DNA of 64,000 nt. Origin: Frankia sp. AgB1.9 (GTDB taxonomy: Bacteria > Actinomycetota > Actinomycetes > Frankiales > Frankiaceae). Location: assembly GCF_016786355.1 (NCBI RefSeq), contig NZ_JADWYX010000013.1, forward strand, positions 52,363-116,362. Reading direction: 5' to 3'. Below the pieces are notes generated by a model. The model searched no databases. It was not told the origin of the DNA and saw only the letters and a list, made by a program, of their open reading frames with translations. This document shows, piece by piece, positions 35,257-43,770 of this stretch; within the stretch, counting starts at the first letter, position 1; the number at the start of each line of letters is the position of its first letter. The translations under genes and the position numbers were made by a program.

Positions 35257-36078
35257 TTAATGGCCCTGACCTGGCCCCTTCTGGGCCGGTTCGGACTCGT
35301 TGCTGCTCGGTCCCTGGAGGCGCCAGAACACCGCCCACTGGTCGATCCGCGTCAGGGGCGCGGTGATGCCGTGCGCGGCGCGGTAGTCGTGGACCGCCTC
35401 CGCGCACGCCGGGATCTGGTAGTCGTCGATGATCACGAATCCGCCCGGTGACACCTTCGGGTACAGGCTGTCCAGCGTGTCCATGGTCGACTCGTACAGG
35501 TCACCGTCGAGCCTGAGCACCGCGATCCGCTCGATCGGCGCGGTGGGCAGGGTGTCGCGGAACCATCCCTTCAGGAACCGGACCTGGTCGTCGAGCAGCC
35601 CGTAGACGTCGAAGTTCGCCCGCACCTGCTCCAGCGGGATGGCCAGCACGGCGTTGGCCAGGTGCAGCCGGGTCTGCTGGTCGCTCGGGTGGCTGTCCGG
35701 CCCGCTGACCGGCATCCCCTCGAACGAGTCGCACGCCCACACCAGCCGGTCGGTCACCCCGTAGGCACGCAGGACCGCGCGCATGAAGATCGCCGTTCCG
35801 CCGCGCCAGACCCCCGTCTCGACCAGGTCGCCAGGGATGCCCTCGGTGATCGCCGTGGCGGCGCAGGCGTGGACGTTGTCCAGCCGGGCCCGCCCGACCA
35901 TCGTGTGCGCGACGGATGGCCAGTCCTGGCCGGTGGCTCGCCGGTCGCCGTCGAACGCCGCCTCGGCCCGGGAGACGGGCGGATCCTGGTAGATCGTGTT
36001 CGTGAGGATCCGCTTCATCAGGTCGAGGTAGTCCTCGTTCCCGGCCCGGTGCGCCGTCGGCGGACTGACCACAGTCAC
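35257..36078 (-). CDS. TylF/MycF-like O-methyltransferase
   Basis: 273 residues from GTG 36078 (MTVVSPPTAHRAGN); a longer in-frame reading upstream is not methyltransferase-like. Family signatures: DLMKRILTNTIYQDP, LVETGVWRGGTAIFMRAVL (SAM site), WACDSFEGMP, and the metal-binding LRLDGDLYESTMDTLDSLY ... GGFVIIDDYQ. TylF-type enzymes methylate sugar hydroxyls of macrolides with Mg, but related proteins occur outside antibiotic clusters. Probably the first gene of the four-gene unit ending with the sterol reductase. Confidence 0.87.
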   Translation of the reverse strand: MTVVSPPTAHRAGNEDYLDLMKRILTNTIYQDPPVSRAEAAFDGDRRATGQDWPSVAHTMVGRARLDNVHACAATAITEGIPGDLVETGVWRGGTAIFMRAVLRAYGVTDRLVWACDSFEGMPVSGPDSHPSDQQTRLHLANAVLAIPLEQVRANFDVYGLLDDQVRFLKGWFRDTLPTAPIERIAVLRLDGDLYESTMDTLDSLYPKVSPGGFVIIDDYQIPACAEAVHDYRAAHGITAPLTRIDQWAVFWRLQGPSSNESEPAQKGPGQGH

Positions 36079-36233
36079 ATCGTCGTCCCATCTCGCGGCC
36101 ACGGCCACGGCTCGTCTGCCCCTCGCGGGAGCCCCCGGATGGTTCGATCCTGGCCGGTGTCGACGCGGGCCGCGACCAAAGTCGATCCCTCGCCTCGCGG
36201 CGATGGCCTGGCTGGGGCGAGGACACTGGCCGC

Positions 36234-38840
36234 ATGTTGCCCGACCGCGCGGTCGCCGGCGCGGACCTTCCCGTCCGGGACGTGCTGCCCGCGCTCCTCG
36301 CCGCGCTGGCCGGCGACGCTCGTCCCGCGCACGGTCCCGGCACCGGCCCGCGCGGGGCCGCCGTACTGGTGGCACCGCCCGGCACGGGCAAGACGACGCT
36401 GGTGCCGCTGGCGCTCGCGGACGAGGTCAGCGGCCGGGTCCTGGTCGCGGAACCGCGGCGCATCGCGGTCCGGGCGGCGGCGCGGCGGATGGCCGCTCTC
36501 GCCGGCGGCGAGGGACGCGGTGAGGTCGGCGGTGAGGTCGGCTACGCGATCCGTGGCGAACGCCGCGTCGGGCCGTCGACCCGGGTCGAGGTGGTCACGA
36601 CGGGAGTGCTCGTCCGGCGCTTGCAGCGTGACCCGGAGCTGCCCGGGACCGACGTCGTGATCCTGGACGAGTGCCACGAGCGGCATCTCGACGCCGACCT
36701 GGCCCTCGCGTTCATGCTCGACGTCCGCGCGACGCTGCGCCCCGACCTGAGGCTGCTCGCGACCTCGGCGACCGCCGACACACGGCGGCTGGCCGGCCTG
36801 CTCGGCGGCGCCGGGCCGGCCGCGCCCGTCGTCGGCACGGATGCCCCGCTGTTCGGCGTCGACGTGGTCTGGGCACCCGCGCCGGGCCCGATCGCGCCGG
36901 CGCACGGCCTGCGCGTCGACCCGCGGCTGCTCGACCACGTCGCCGCGACCATCGGGCGGGCCCTGCGGGAGACGTCCGGGGACGTGCTCGTCTTCCTGCC
37001 CGGAGCGGGGGAGATCGGCGCGGTCGCCGGCCGGATCGCGGGCCACCGGGACACGGTGGACGTGGTCACCCTGCACGGCAAGCAGTCCGGTCAGACCCAG
37101 GACGCCGCGCTGCGGGCCGGACCGCGCCGCCGGATCGTGCTGGCGACCGCGGTGGCGGAGAGCAGCCTCACCGTGCCCGGGGTCCGGGTCGTGGTCGACG
37201 CCGGCCTGGCCCGCTCCCCGCGCATGGATCATGCCCGCGGGCTGGGCTCGCTGGTGACCGTGCGGGTGTCGCGGTCGTCCGCCAGCCAGCGGGCCGGCCG
37301 CGCGGGACGGGAAGCACCGGGCCGGGTGTACCGCTGCTGGTCCGCCGCCGAGCACGACCGGCTGCCCGCGCAGGCCGAACCGGAGATCGCCGTCGCCGAC
37401 CTGACCGGCTTCGCCCTGGATCTCGCGGTCTGGGGTCATCCCGGCGGAACCGGGCTCGACCTGCTCAGCGACCCGCCGGCGGGCGCGATGGAGGCCGCCG
37501 GGGCATCCCTGCGGGCGCTCGGAGCGCTGGACGCCGCTGGGCGCGTGACCGCGCGGGGACGGGCGATCGCCGCGGTGGGGGCCCATCCCCGGCTGGCCCG
37601 GGCGCTGATCGACGGCGGTCCCGCCGTCGGCGCCCAGCGCGCGGCCGAGGTGGTGGCGATCCTCTCGGGGGACGGACCGGCGGGCGCGGGGTCGTCCGAC
37701 GACCTCGTGGCGACCTGGCGGCGCCTGCGAGCGGGCACCGACCGGGCCGCGTCCGCCCGGTGGCGGGACGAAGCCCGGCGGTTGCGCCCAGCCGCCGAAC
37801 CGTCCGCTCCCGCCGAACCGTCCGCTCCCGCAGGAACACCGCCTGGCAGCACGGTGACCGACGACCTCGCGGCGGGCCTCGTCGTCGGGCTCGCGTTCCC
37901 GGAACGGCTCGCCCGGGCTCGTGCCCCGGGTGGGGCGACGTACCTGATGGCCGGTGGCACGGCCGCGGAGCTGACGGGCGGCTCGGCCCTCACCGGGGCG
38001 GAGTGGCTGGCCATCGCGGTCGCGGACCGAGGGGCCGGGCGGACCTCAGCCCACGTGCGCCTGGCCGTGACGCTCGACGCGGCGACCGCGCGCGAGGCGG
38101 GCGCGGCCTTCCTGCGCACCGCCGACGAGGTCGCCTGGTCCGGCGGTGACGTCGTCGCCCGCCGGGTCGACCGCCTCGGCGCGATCGTCCTGGCCGAACG
38201 CCCGCTGGCCCGGCCCGACCGGTCGCTACTGGAAGCCGCGCTCCTCGACGGGCTGCGCCACGAGGGGCTCGCGGTGCTGCGGTGGACCCGCGACGCGACC
38301 GCGCTGCGGGAACGGCTCGCCTTCTGCCACCGGGTCCTCGGTGATCCCTGGCCGGACGTGAGCGACGCCGCGCTGCTGGAATCGGCGCCTGCCTGGCTCG
38401 GCGCCGACCTACGGGACGTGCGGCGCCGCGCGGATCTGGAGCGCATCGACGCTGGGCCGGCGCTGCGCCGCCTGCTGCCCTGGCCGCGGGCGGCCCAGTT
38501 CGACGAGCTGGCGCCGGAGCGGGTGGAGGTGCCGAGCGGGTCGCGGGTGCGGCTCGACTACAGCGGTACCGGCGGTCCCGTGCTGGCCGTGAAGATCGCC
38601 GAGGTGTTCGGCTGGGAACGGGTGCCGGCCGTCGCGGACGGACGCGTTCCGGTCGTCCTGCACCTGCTCTCGCCGGCGGGCCGCCCGGTGGCCGTGACGA
38701 GCGACCTGCCGTCGTTCTGGCGGTCCGGCTACCCGCGGGTTCGCTCGGAACTGCGGGGGCGCTACCCGCGCCATCCCTGGCCGGATGACCCCACCACCGC
38801 ATCCCCGACCCGCCGCGTCGCCCCCCGCGGCCCCCGGTGA
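36234..38840 (+). CDS. hrpB: ATP-dependent helicase HrpB
   Basis: 868 residues, ATG 36234. DEAH/RHA-type RNA helicase: Walker A APPGTGKTTL, Ia VAEPRRIAVRAAARRMA, DEAH-box variant LDECHERHL, SAT motif TSATADTRRL, motif V TAVAESSLTVPGVRVVVDAG and motif VI ASQRAGRAGREAPGRVYR. The HrpB C-terminal domain ends in a proline/arginine tail. Length matches family members (about 820-870). HrpB is an RNA helicase of unclear role in most bacteria. It is divergent from the TylF-like gene. Confidence 0.93.
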   Translation: MLPDRAVAGADLPVRDVLPALLAALAGDARPAHGPGTGPRGAAVLVAPPGTGKTTLVPLALADEVSGRVLVAEPRRIAVRAAARRMAALAGGEGRGEVGGEVGYAIRGERRVGPSTRVEVVTTGVLVRRLQRDPELPGTDVVILDECHERHLDADLALAFMLDVRATLRPDLRLLATSATADTRRLAGLLGGAGPAAPVVGTDAPLFGVDVVWAPAPGPIAPAHGLRVDPRLLDHVAATIGRALRETSGDVLVFLPGAGEIGAVAGRIAGHRDTVDVVTLHGKQSGQTQDAALRAGPRRRIVLATAVAESSLTVPGVRVVVDAGLARSPRMDHARGLGSLVTVRVSRSSASQRAGRAGREAPGRVYRCWSAAEHDRLPAQAEPEIAVADLTGFALDLAVWGHPGGTGLDLLSDPPAGAMEAAGASLRALGALDAAGRVTARGRAIAAVGAHPRLARALIDGGPAVGAQRAAEVVAILSGDGPAGAGSSDDLVATWRRLRAGTDRAASARWRDEARRLRPAAEPSAPAEPSAPAGTPPGSTVTDDLAAGLVVGLAFPERLARARAPGGATYLMAGGTAAELTGGSALTGAEWLAIAVADRGAGRTSAHVRLAVTLDAATAREAGAAFLRTADEVAWSGGDVVARRVDRLGAIVLAERPLARPDRSLLEAALLDGLRHEGLAVLRWTRDATALRERLAFCHRVLGDPWPDVSDAALLESAPAWLGADLRDVRRRADLERIDAGPALRRLLPWPRAAQFDELAPERVEVPSGSRVRLDYSGTGGPVLAVKIAEVFGWERVPAVADGRVPVVLHLLSPAGRPVAVTSDLPSFWRSGYPRVRSELRGRYPRHPWPDDPTTASPTRRVAPRGPR

Positions 38841-39013
38841 CCGGGACCCTGGACCGCACATCCTCGGCAGCCTCACGCGAGCGGAACGGTGGCGCTGGTA
38901 GAAGTAATTCGGGTATCCGACGCGCGGAGCGGAACCTGACCTTGGCCGCGCAGGGATCGATCCCTTAGCGGACCGGCGGGCACGCGGCCTCATGCGGTAT
39001 TCGGAGGGTTTTG

Positions 39014-39463
39014 ATGGCCTCTCTCCCGGCCGTTTTCTTCGCGATTGTGGTTGTCGGGATCGTGGCCCTCTCCCGAGGCGAGGTGCGCTGGGCTCGCATT
39101 CACAGCCGACGAGTCGCCGCTCTCGTCGTCTTCCTCGGCCTCATCGCGTTCGCGGCTGTTGGAAGCGAGCTACCGAACAACACGACGACGGGCGGTAAGG
39201 AATCTGACGTGTCGACGGTCGGCGTCGCGAGCCTGTCCACTCCCGGAGATCTTGGCGGCCTCTCGCCAGCCAGCACGCCGGCTCCCGACCAGACACCGCC
39301 GCCGCCGGCCAGCGCGCGCTGTCGCCCGGTGACGAACCGAGGCAAGTGCTACCAGGCGGGCGAGGTCTGCCGGAGGGGCGACCGCGGCAGCCAGGGAGTG
39401 GGCGTCAACGGCGAGGCAATCGTGTGCCGGGACGACAACGGCTGGCGGTGGGAGCCCGCGTAG
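39014..39463 (+). CDS. Membrane protein with C-terminal Cys-rich domain
   Basis: 149 residues from ATG 39014 (GGAGGGTTTTG upstream). Two hydrophobic helices (about 4-19 and 31-48), a Ser/Pro/Thr-rich linker (about 70-100), then CRPVTNRGKCYQAGEVCRRG with a following G-E-A-I-V-C and a Trp-rich end. Four cysteines in the C-terminal 50 residues suggest two disulfides outside the membrane. The same tail pattern recurs in small actinobacterial secreted proteins of unknown function. Confidence 0.7.
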   Translation: MASLPAVFFAIVVVGIVALSRGEVRWARIHSRRVAALVVFLGLIAFAAVGSELPNNTTTGGKESDVSTVGVASLSTPGDLGGLSPASTPAPDQTPPPPASARCRPVTNRGKCYQAGEVCRRGDRGSQGVGVNGEAIVCRDDNGWRWEPA

Positions 39464-39616
39464 CCAGCTCGCCGGGCTGGGACGGTGATATTCCGCTCCG
39501 GCCGGGGTAGGCGTCCAGACACTGACCTGCCATCACCCGAGGTTCCTGACCGGTCGTTGGACAGCGCGTTGACTAAAGGTCGCCGGCGGATCACGGGACA
39601 TGGAAGAGGTGGCGCG

Positions 39617-40609
39617 ATGCGAGTGCTCCCGTTGAAAGCGGACCGCCGTGACGGCGCTCCCGCGCACCCGGCCTGGCGCACGTTCCGACTGTGGTTCGCC
39701 CTCGCGGTGGTTGTTCTGCTGGCCTGGGCGGCCACCCGGCCGGCTGTGCGCTCGTTGTTCGTCGCCCCGAAGACGGACACCTCGGCGGGCCTCGTGGAGG
39801 CGGACTACTCGGCTAACGGCCCCTACTCCACGACGACCCAGGACGTCGCAGACCCGGCTGGCACCGCGCACTACCGACTCTTCCGCCCGGCCGACTACGC
39901 GACGCTCGGATTCCTGAGCCCGATCGTCACCTGGGGAGTCGGGACCGGCGGGACCCCCACCCAGTACTCGGACCTGCTCGACCATCTCGCGTCGTACGGG
40001 TTCACGGTGATCGCCCCGGACCAGCACAACACCGGCAGCGGCGGCGAGATCGCGGCGGCGGCGCGTTACCTGATCACGCAGGCCCGGACGGCCGGAAGCG
40101 TCTTCGACGGTCGCCTCGACGTGCACAGGGTCGCCGCGGCCGGCCATTCTCAGGGCGCCGGCGGCGCGGTCCGGGCGGCCGTCGACAATCCGGCGTTGAT
40201 CGACACCGTTGTGACCTTCTCGCTGCCCAGCAAGACCTGGGTCGCGGCCAACGCGGACTACCCGACGAAGAGCGACTGCATGTTCGACCTGACCCAGCTG
40301 CGCCAACCGGCATTCCTCATCGGAACGCACGGGGTCTTCGACTCGGTCATCGCCAGCGCCGCGACCGAACGGGCCTTCTACGACCAGGTGCCGGGCCGTG
40401 CCGTCCTCGGCCTCATCGAGAGCTCAGGCGGGAAGGTGGCCGACCACAACTCGGTCCAGGGCGCCGCCGGGTCCCGTGGCTTCCTCGGCTACGTCACCGC
40501 ATGGCTGTGCGCCGAGCTGCGCGGCGACCCGGTGGCCGCAGCCGCGTTCGACGGCACCCGTCCCGAGCTCGTCGGTAACGCCAACTGGCCCGGCAGCGCC
40601 ACCAGGTAA
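39617..40609 (+). CDS. Secreted or anchored alpha/beta hydrolase (cutinase/PET-hydrolase-like)
   Basis: 330 residues from ATG 39617 (AAGAGGTGGCGCG). A membrane/signal helix (RLWFALAVVVLLAWAA, about 22-38) precedes the domain. Strands: YRLFRPADYATLGFLSPIVTWGVGTGGTP, the oxyanion region, FTVIAPDQHNT, then the nucleophile elbow VAAAGHSQGAGGAV. A late VADHNSVQG supplies the probable histidine. Pattern and length fit polyesterase/lipase-type secreted hydrolases of actinomycetes. The substrate is unknown. Confidence 0.8.
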   Translation: MRVLPLKADRRDGAPAHPAWRTFRLWFALAVVVLLAWAATRPAVRSLFVAPKTDTSAGLVEADYSANGPYSTTTQDVADPAGTAHYRLFRPADYATLGFLSPIVTWGVGTGGTPTQYSDLLDHLASYGFTVIAPDQHNTGSGGEIAAAARYLITQARTAGSVFDGRLDVHRVAAAGHSQGAGGAVRAAVDNPALIDTVVTFSLPSKTWVAANADYPTKSDCMFDLTQLRQPAFLIGTHGVFDSVIASAATERAFYDQVPGRAVLGLIESSGGKVADHNSVQGAAGSRGFLGYVTAWLCAELRGDPVAAAAFDGTRPELVGNANWPGSATR

Positions 40610-40637
40610 CGCGCCATCTGGCGACCAGGGCATTCAC

Positions 40638-40657
40638 ATAGGCCGGGAGCGGCCTAT
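40638..40657. terminator. Hairpin between convergent genes
   Basis: ATAGGCCG-GGAG-CGGCCTAT (8-bp arms) lies 29 nt after the hydrolase stop and overlaps the stop codon of the ATPase gene on the other strand. There is no T-tract. A possible two-way terminator. Confidence 0.35.
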
Positions 40658-41091
40658 CCGCGGTCGCCGCGTCGTTTCGCCAGTTCGATGGTGACGCGGT
40701 GGCCGGGGCCGGTGGAGCTGGAGACCTCGCCGGCGAGGGCGCTGAGCACGGTCCAGGCGAAGGTGTCCTTCGAGGGTGGTTCGCCGTCGAGGCTGTCGAC
40801 CGAGACGGTGACTCGCATGAGCCCGGGGGAGAGGCTGAAGGCGCATTCGAGTGCGGAGCCGGGGACGGCGGAGACCAGGAGCAGCGCGGATGCCTCGTCG
40901 ACGGCGATCCGTAGGTCCTCGATGTCCTCGAGGGTGAAGTCGAGGCGGGCGGCGAGTGAGGCCGTCGCGGTACGCAGAACGGTCAGGTAGGCGCCGGCGG
41001 CCGGAATGGTGAGCTGCACGACGTCGCGCAGGCCGCCTCCGTGGACGCCGCTGGAGTTGCCCGTGCCGTCGGCTGAAGGCGTCGGATCCAC
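40654..41091 (-). CDS. RsbW-like ATP-binding regulator
   Basis: 145 residues, GTG at 41091. GHKL fold of the anti-sigma kinase type: the N-box region ... DLRIAVDEASALLL is the usual Asn-box helix with a Glu/Ala variant, and the Gly-rich G1/G2 loop is short. Such proteins bind sigma factors or anti-anti-sigma proteins and may phosphorylate the latter. No sigma factor or antagonist gene is adjacent, so the partner is unknown; the GAF-PP2C phosphatase at 31060 is a possible counterpart. Confidence 0.75.
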   Translation of the reverse strand: MDPTPSADGTGNSSGVHGGGLRDVVQLTIPAAGAYLTVLRTATASLAARLDFTLEDIEDLRIAVDEASALLLVSAVPGSALECAFSLSPGLMRVTVSVDSLDGEPPSKDTFAWTVLSALAGEVSSSTGPGHRVTIELAKRRGDRG

Positions 41092-41592
41092 GTTCTACCC
41101 CCAGTGCTGCGTCGTTCCGGTGGCGAGATCTCGCCGCCGGCGGTGAGTTCGAGTTGTCGTCCCCCGGATGGGCACGTACCTAACGCCTACATCATCCGGC
41201 CCCGCGGCCGGCTCGTCGCGGCGGGCGTCCAGCGGTCCACGTACAGCCACCGGGCGGCCAACCGACGGCCGTGCGGGCTGGCCCTGCCGCTGGGTCGTGG
41301 CGCTGGACTCGTCGGGTGTCCTGGTTGCTGGGGAGCCGAGCAGGCGCTCGACCTCGGGTCCGGGAGCAGGGGCCCAGCTGGTCCGCGGGGACAGTCGCTG
41401 GGGAACCGACTCCCCCGTCGCTATGGCACGGACCGTTCTGTCGGCCGCCGGCCCAGGGTCGGCGGCTGGGCGCACCCCGCCGCGCGCCTCCGCGTGCGGT
41501 GGCCGGTGGGGCGCCCGCTGTACCCACGGTACCCACGCGGAGCGGGGTGGCGCAGGTCGGCCGATCAAACGCCGTGGGCGCGTTGTTGTCGG
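41092..41592. other. About 500-nt stretch without a recognisable gene
   Basis: Both strands contain only open frames with Arg/Pro-rich, shadow-like translations and no family motifs. I see nothing supportable here. Confidence 0.5.
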
Positions 41593-42123
41593 CTAAGTGG
41601 GGATCCGGCGATCCGTGGCCGGGTCGGCGTCGGTCGCCGCGAGCGCGGCGATACCTTCCGCGCCCAGCCGCCAGGTCGTCCAGCCCTCCATGGGCGCGGC
41701 GCCCAACGTGCGGTAGAAGGCCTGCGCCGAGGTGTTCCAGTCCAGCACGTCCCACTCGAGCCGCTGGTGGCCGCGGTCGCGCGCGATCGCGGCGAGCCGG
41801 GCCAGCAGCGCCCGGCCATGCCCGCCGCGGCGGTGCTCCGGTGCGACGAACAGGTCGACGAGGAACGACCCGGTCCGCCCGGTCCAGGTCGAGAACGTCT
41901 CGTGCCAGATCGCGAACCCGACGACCAGGCCAGCCGGTTCCTGCTGGTCCGCGTCCTGCGTGACGGCCACCAGAGCGCCGGCGGACGGTCGCGCGCCGAA
42001 CAGCGCCTCGGTGAGGTCCGGCTCGGTCATCTTCACCGCGTCCGGCTCGCGTTCGTACTCCGCGAGTGCTCGGACGAGCCGAAGCACCGTCGCGACGTCA
42101 CCCGGCTGGGCTGGGCGAATCAT
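41593..42123 (-). CDS. GNAT-family N-acetyltransferase
   Basis: 176 residues, ATG at 42123. GNAT motif A is FLVDLFVAPEHRRGGHGRALLARLAAIARDRG; motif B is the RLEWDVLDWNTSAQAFYRTLG segment, typical of diamine/amino-acid acetyltransferases. It starts 27 nt from the sodN terminator. The acetyl acceptor is unknown. Confidence 0.9.
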   Translation of the reverse strand: MIRPAQPGDVATVLRLVRALAEYEREPDAVKMTEPDLTEALFGARPSAGALVAVTQDADQQEPAGLVVGFAIWHETFSTWTGRTGSFLVDLFVAPEHRRGGHGRALLARLAAIARDRGHQRLEWDVLDWNTSAQAFYRTLGAAPMEGWTTWRLGAEGIAALAATDADPATDRRIPT

Positions 42124-42146
42124 GGTCGTCTCCTGGGCTGGCGGGG

Positions 42147-42187
42147 AAAACGACGTCCCCGGGAGCCTGGGGCACCCGGGGACGTCG
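42147..42187 (-). terminator. Intrinsic terminator downstream of sodN
   Basis: 13-bp perfect stem (42151-42163 with 42175-42187, 11-nt loop). Read on the minus strand it is followed by TTTTCCCC. It begins 15 nt past the sodN stop, so it ends that transcript. Confidence 0.85.
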
Positions 42188-42202
42188 GCAGAGCAGGCGA
42201 GA

Positions 42203-42601
42203 TCAGGCAGCGGCCTTGGTCTCCCAGAAGACCTTGGCGATCTCGTCGATCTTGTCGATCAGCTTCTGGCCGTCAGCCGGGTCGACCGAGCCCTTGGCGC
42301 CCGCCGCGCCGGCGGCCTTGGTGGCCTGCCAGAACAGGTCGTGCAGCTCCGGGTACTTCTCCAGGTGGTTCGGCTTGAAGTAGTCGGTCCACAGCACCCA
42401 CAGGTGGTGCTTGACCAGGTCGGCCCGCTCCTCCTTGATGGAGAGCGCACGCGACCGGAAGACCGGGTCCTCGTTGCCCTGGTACTTCTCCTGGATCGCC
42501 TTGACCGACTGGGCCTCGATCCGGGCCTGCGCCGGGTCGTAGACGCCGCAGGGGAGGTCGCAGTGCGCGCTCACCTGGGTCTTGGGATGCAGCAGGCTCA
42601 T
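42203..42601 (-). CDS. sodN: Nickel superoxide dismutase precursor
   Basis: 132 residues, ATG at 42601. A short leader (MSLLHPKTQVSA) precedes the nickel hook HCDLPCGVYDP at residues 13-23: after removal of the leader the N-terminal His, Cys2 and Cys6 bind Ni. The helical rest (KAIQEKYQG ... KHHLWVLWTDYFKPNHLEKYPELHDL ... IAKVFWETK) is characteristic. Dismutates superoxide in the cytoplasm, probably under nickel control. The protease that removes the leader, SodX, is encoded divergently at 42777. A strong terminator follows. Confidence 0.97.
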   Translation of the reverse strand: MSLLHPKTQVSAHCDLPCGVYDPAQARIEAQSVKAIQEKYQGNEDPVFRSRALSIKEERADLVKHHLWVLWTDYFKPNHLEKYPELHDLFWQATKAAGAAGAKGSVDPADGQKLIDKIDEIAKVFWETKAAA

Positions 42602-42776
42602 GCCGCCGTCCTTCCTCGCACGATCGTCGCGTCGGGGGCACGGGCGGTGCGCGAACCGAGCGCGCCTGCGCGGGCCGATCCGTGTTTCGCGCGCCTGGCC
42701 GGCCTCGCGCGTCGCGCGCGGCGGCTGGCGTGCGGGGGCGCCGGCCCGTGTCCCCACCTTCTGGCAACCTACCTCT

Positions 42777-43103
42777 GTGCGGCCTTGCATTCCCGTGCGG
42801 GCGGTCTCCGTCCGCGGTGCGTCGATGGTCCCGACGTTGCGCGACGGCGACGCCTGCCTGGTCTGGTGGGGCCGGGCGCCGCGGCCCGGTGACGTGGTCG
42901 TGGCCCGGCTTCCCGGCGGCCGTGGGCTCGGCGTGAAGCGCGCGCAGTTCGCCGACCCGGACGGCAGCTGGTGGCTGCGATCGGACAACGTCGGGGTCGG
43001 CACCGACAGCGCCGCCTTCGGCATGGTCCCTGGTCAGGACGTGGTGGGCCGCGTGCTGGTGCGCTACTGGCCGAAGCCGGCCTGGCTGCGCAGGTCGGCG
43101 TAG
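42777..43103 (+). CDS. sodX: SodX-like nickel-SOD maturation protease
   Basis: About 108 residues from GTG 42777 (the start is uncertain; a following GTG at 42798 is possible). Signal peptidase-like S26 fold: catalytic Ser in VSVRGASMVPTLRDGD, followed by PRPGDVVVARLP and the probable catalytic Lys in LGVKRAQF. In streptomycetes sodN and sodX are neighbours and SodX removes the SodN leader. Here the genes are divergent, unlike the usual same-strand order. The 3' end overlaps the convergent epimerase gene by about 40 nt. Confidence 0.83.
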   Translation: MRPCIPVRAVSVRGASMVPTLRDGDACLVWWGRAPRPGDVVVARLPGGRGLGVKRAQFADPDGSWWLRSDNVGVGTDSAAFGMVPGQDVVGRVLVRYWPKPAWLRRSA

Positions 43104-43750
43104 AACGCCTGGCAGGCGGCGTACGACGGCAGCAGCCCCGCGGCCTCGGCCTCCTTGAGCGTGGGGGCGACGGCGTCCTTGTCGGACAGCAGCGGGGTCA
43201 GGTCCGCCGGCCAGGGCAGCCCGAGGTCGGGGTCGAGGGGGTTGATGCCACGCTCCCGGCCCGGGGTGTATGGCGTTGAACACAGGTAGGAGACCTGCGC
43301 GCCGTCGGTCAGCGCGATGAACGCGTGCCCGAGGCCCTCCGCGAGATAGATCCCCTTGCGGTCGACGTCATCGAGCTGGACGGCGGCCCACTGGCCGAAC
43401 GTCGGCGAGCCGACCCGGATGTCGATCACACAGTCCAGCACCCGGCCGGACACACAGGTGACGTATTTCGCCTGGCTCGGTGGCACGTCGGCGTAGTGCA
43501 CCCCGCGCAGCGTCCCCGCCCTGCTGATGCTGTGGTTGCCCTGGGCCAGCCCGAGCGGGTGGCCCAGGGCCTTCTCCAGCGCGTCGGCGCGGAACCACTC
43601 GAGGAAGGTGCCGCGGCTGTCGGTGTGCTGTCGTGGGGTGAAGACCCACGCGTCCGGTACGGACAGTTCGGTGACGTCCACGCTTGCGGACCGTACCGGT
43701 TCGCCCGACCGGCCGTACGCCCAGGCCTCCCGGCGATCCGCTGGCGTCAC
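43064..43750 (-). CDS. dTDP-4-dehydrorhamnose 3,5-epimerase (RmlC) family
   Basis: 228 residues from GTG 43750; GTG 43681 (starting MDVTELSVP) is nearer to the family's usual start. RmlC signatures: FTPRQHTDSRGTFLEWFR, GTLRGVHYADVPPSQAKYV (catalytic His), VSGRVLDCVIDIRVGSPTFG, and GLGHAFIALTDGAQVSYLCS. The enzyme makes dTDP-4-keto-L-rhamnose for cell-wall or natural-product sugars. No rmlA, rmlB or rmlD lies in the window, so it could also serve another dTDP-sugar. Confidence 0.88.
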   Translation of the reverse strand: MTPADRREAWAYGRSGEPVRSASVDVTELSVPDAWVFTPRQHTDSRGTFLEWFRADALEKALGHPLGLAQGNHSISRAGTLRGVHYADVPPSQAKYVTCVSGRVLDCVIDIRVGSPTFGQWAAVQLDDVDRKGIYLAEGLGHAFIALTDGAQVSYLCSTPYTPGRERGINPLDPDLGLPWPADLTPLLSDKDAVAPTLKEAEAAGLLPSYAACQAFYADLRSQAGFGQ

Positions 43751-43770
43751 TGGGGTCAGCGCACCGTGGC

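Noticed and set aside
39485..39616. GTG start extending the cutinase-like hydrolase by 44 residues
   Set aside because: The added part is not signal-like; ATG 39617 gives a proper membrane/signal helix and a ribosome site.
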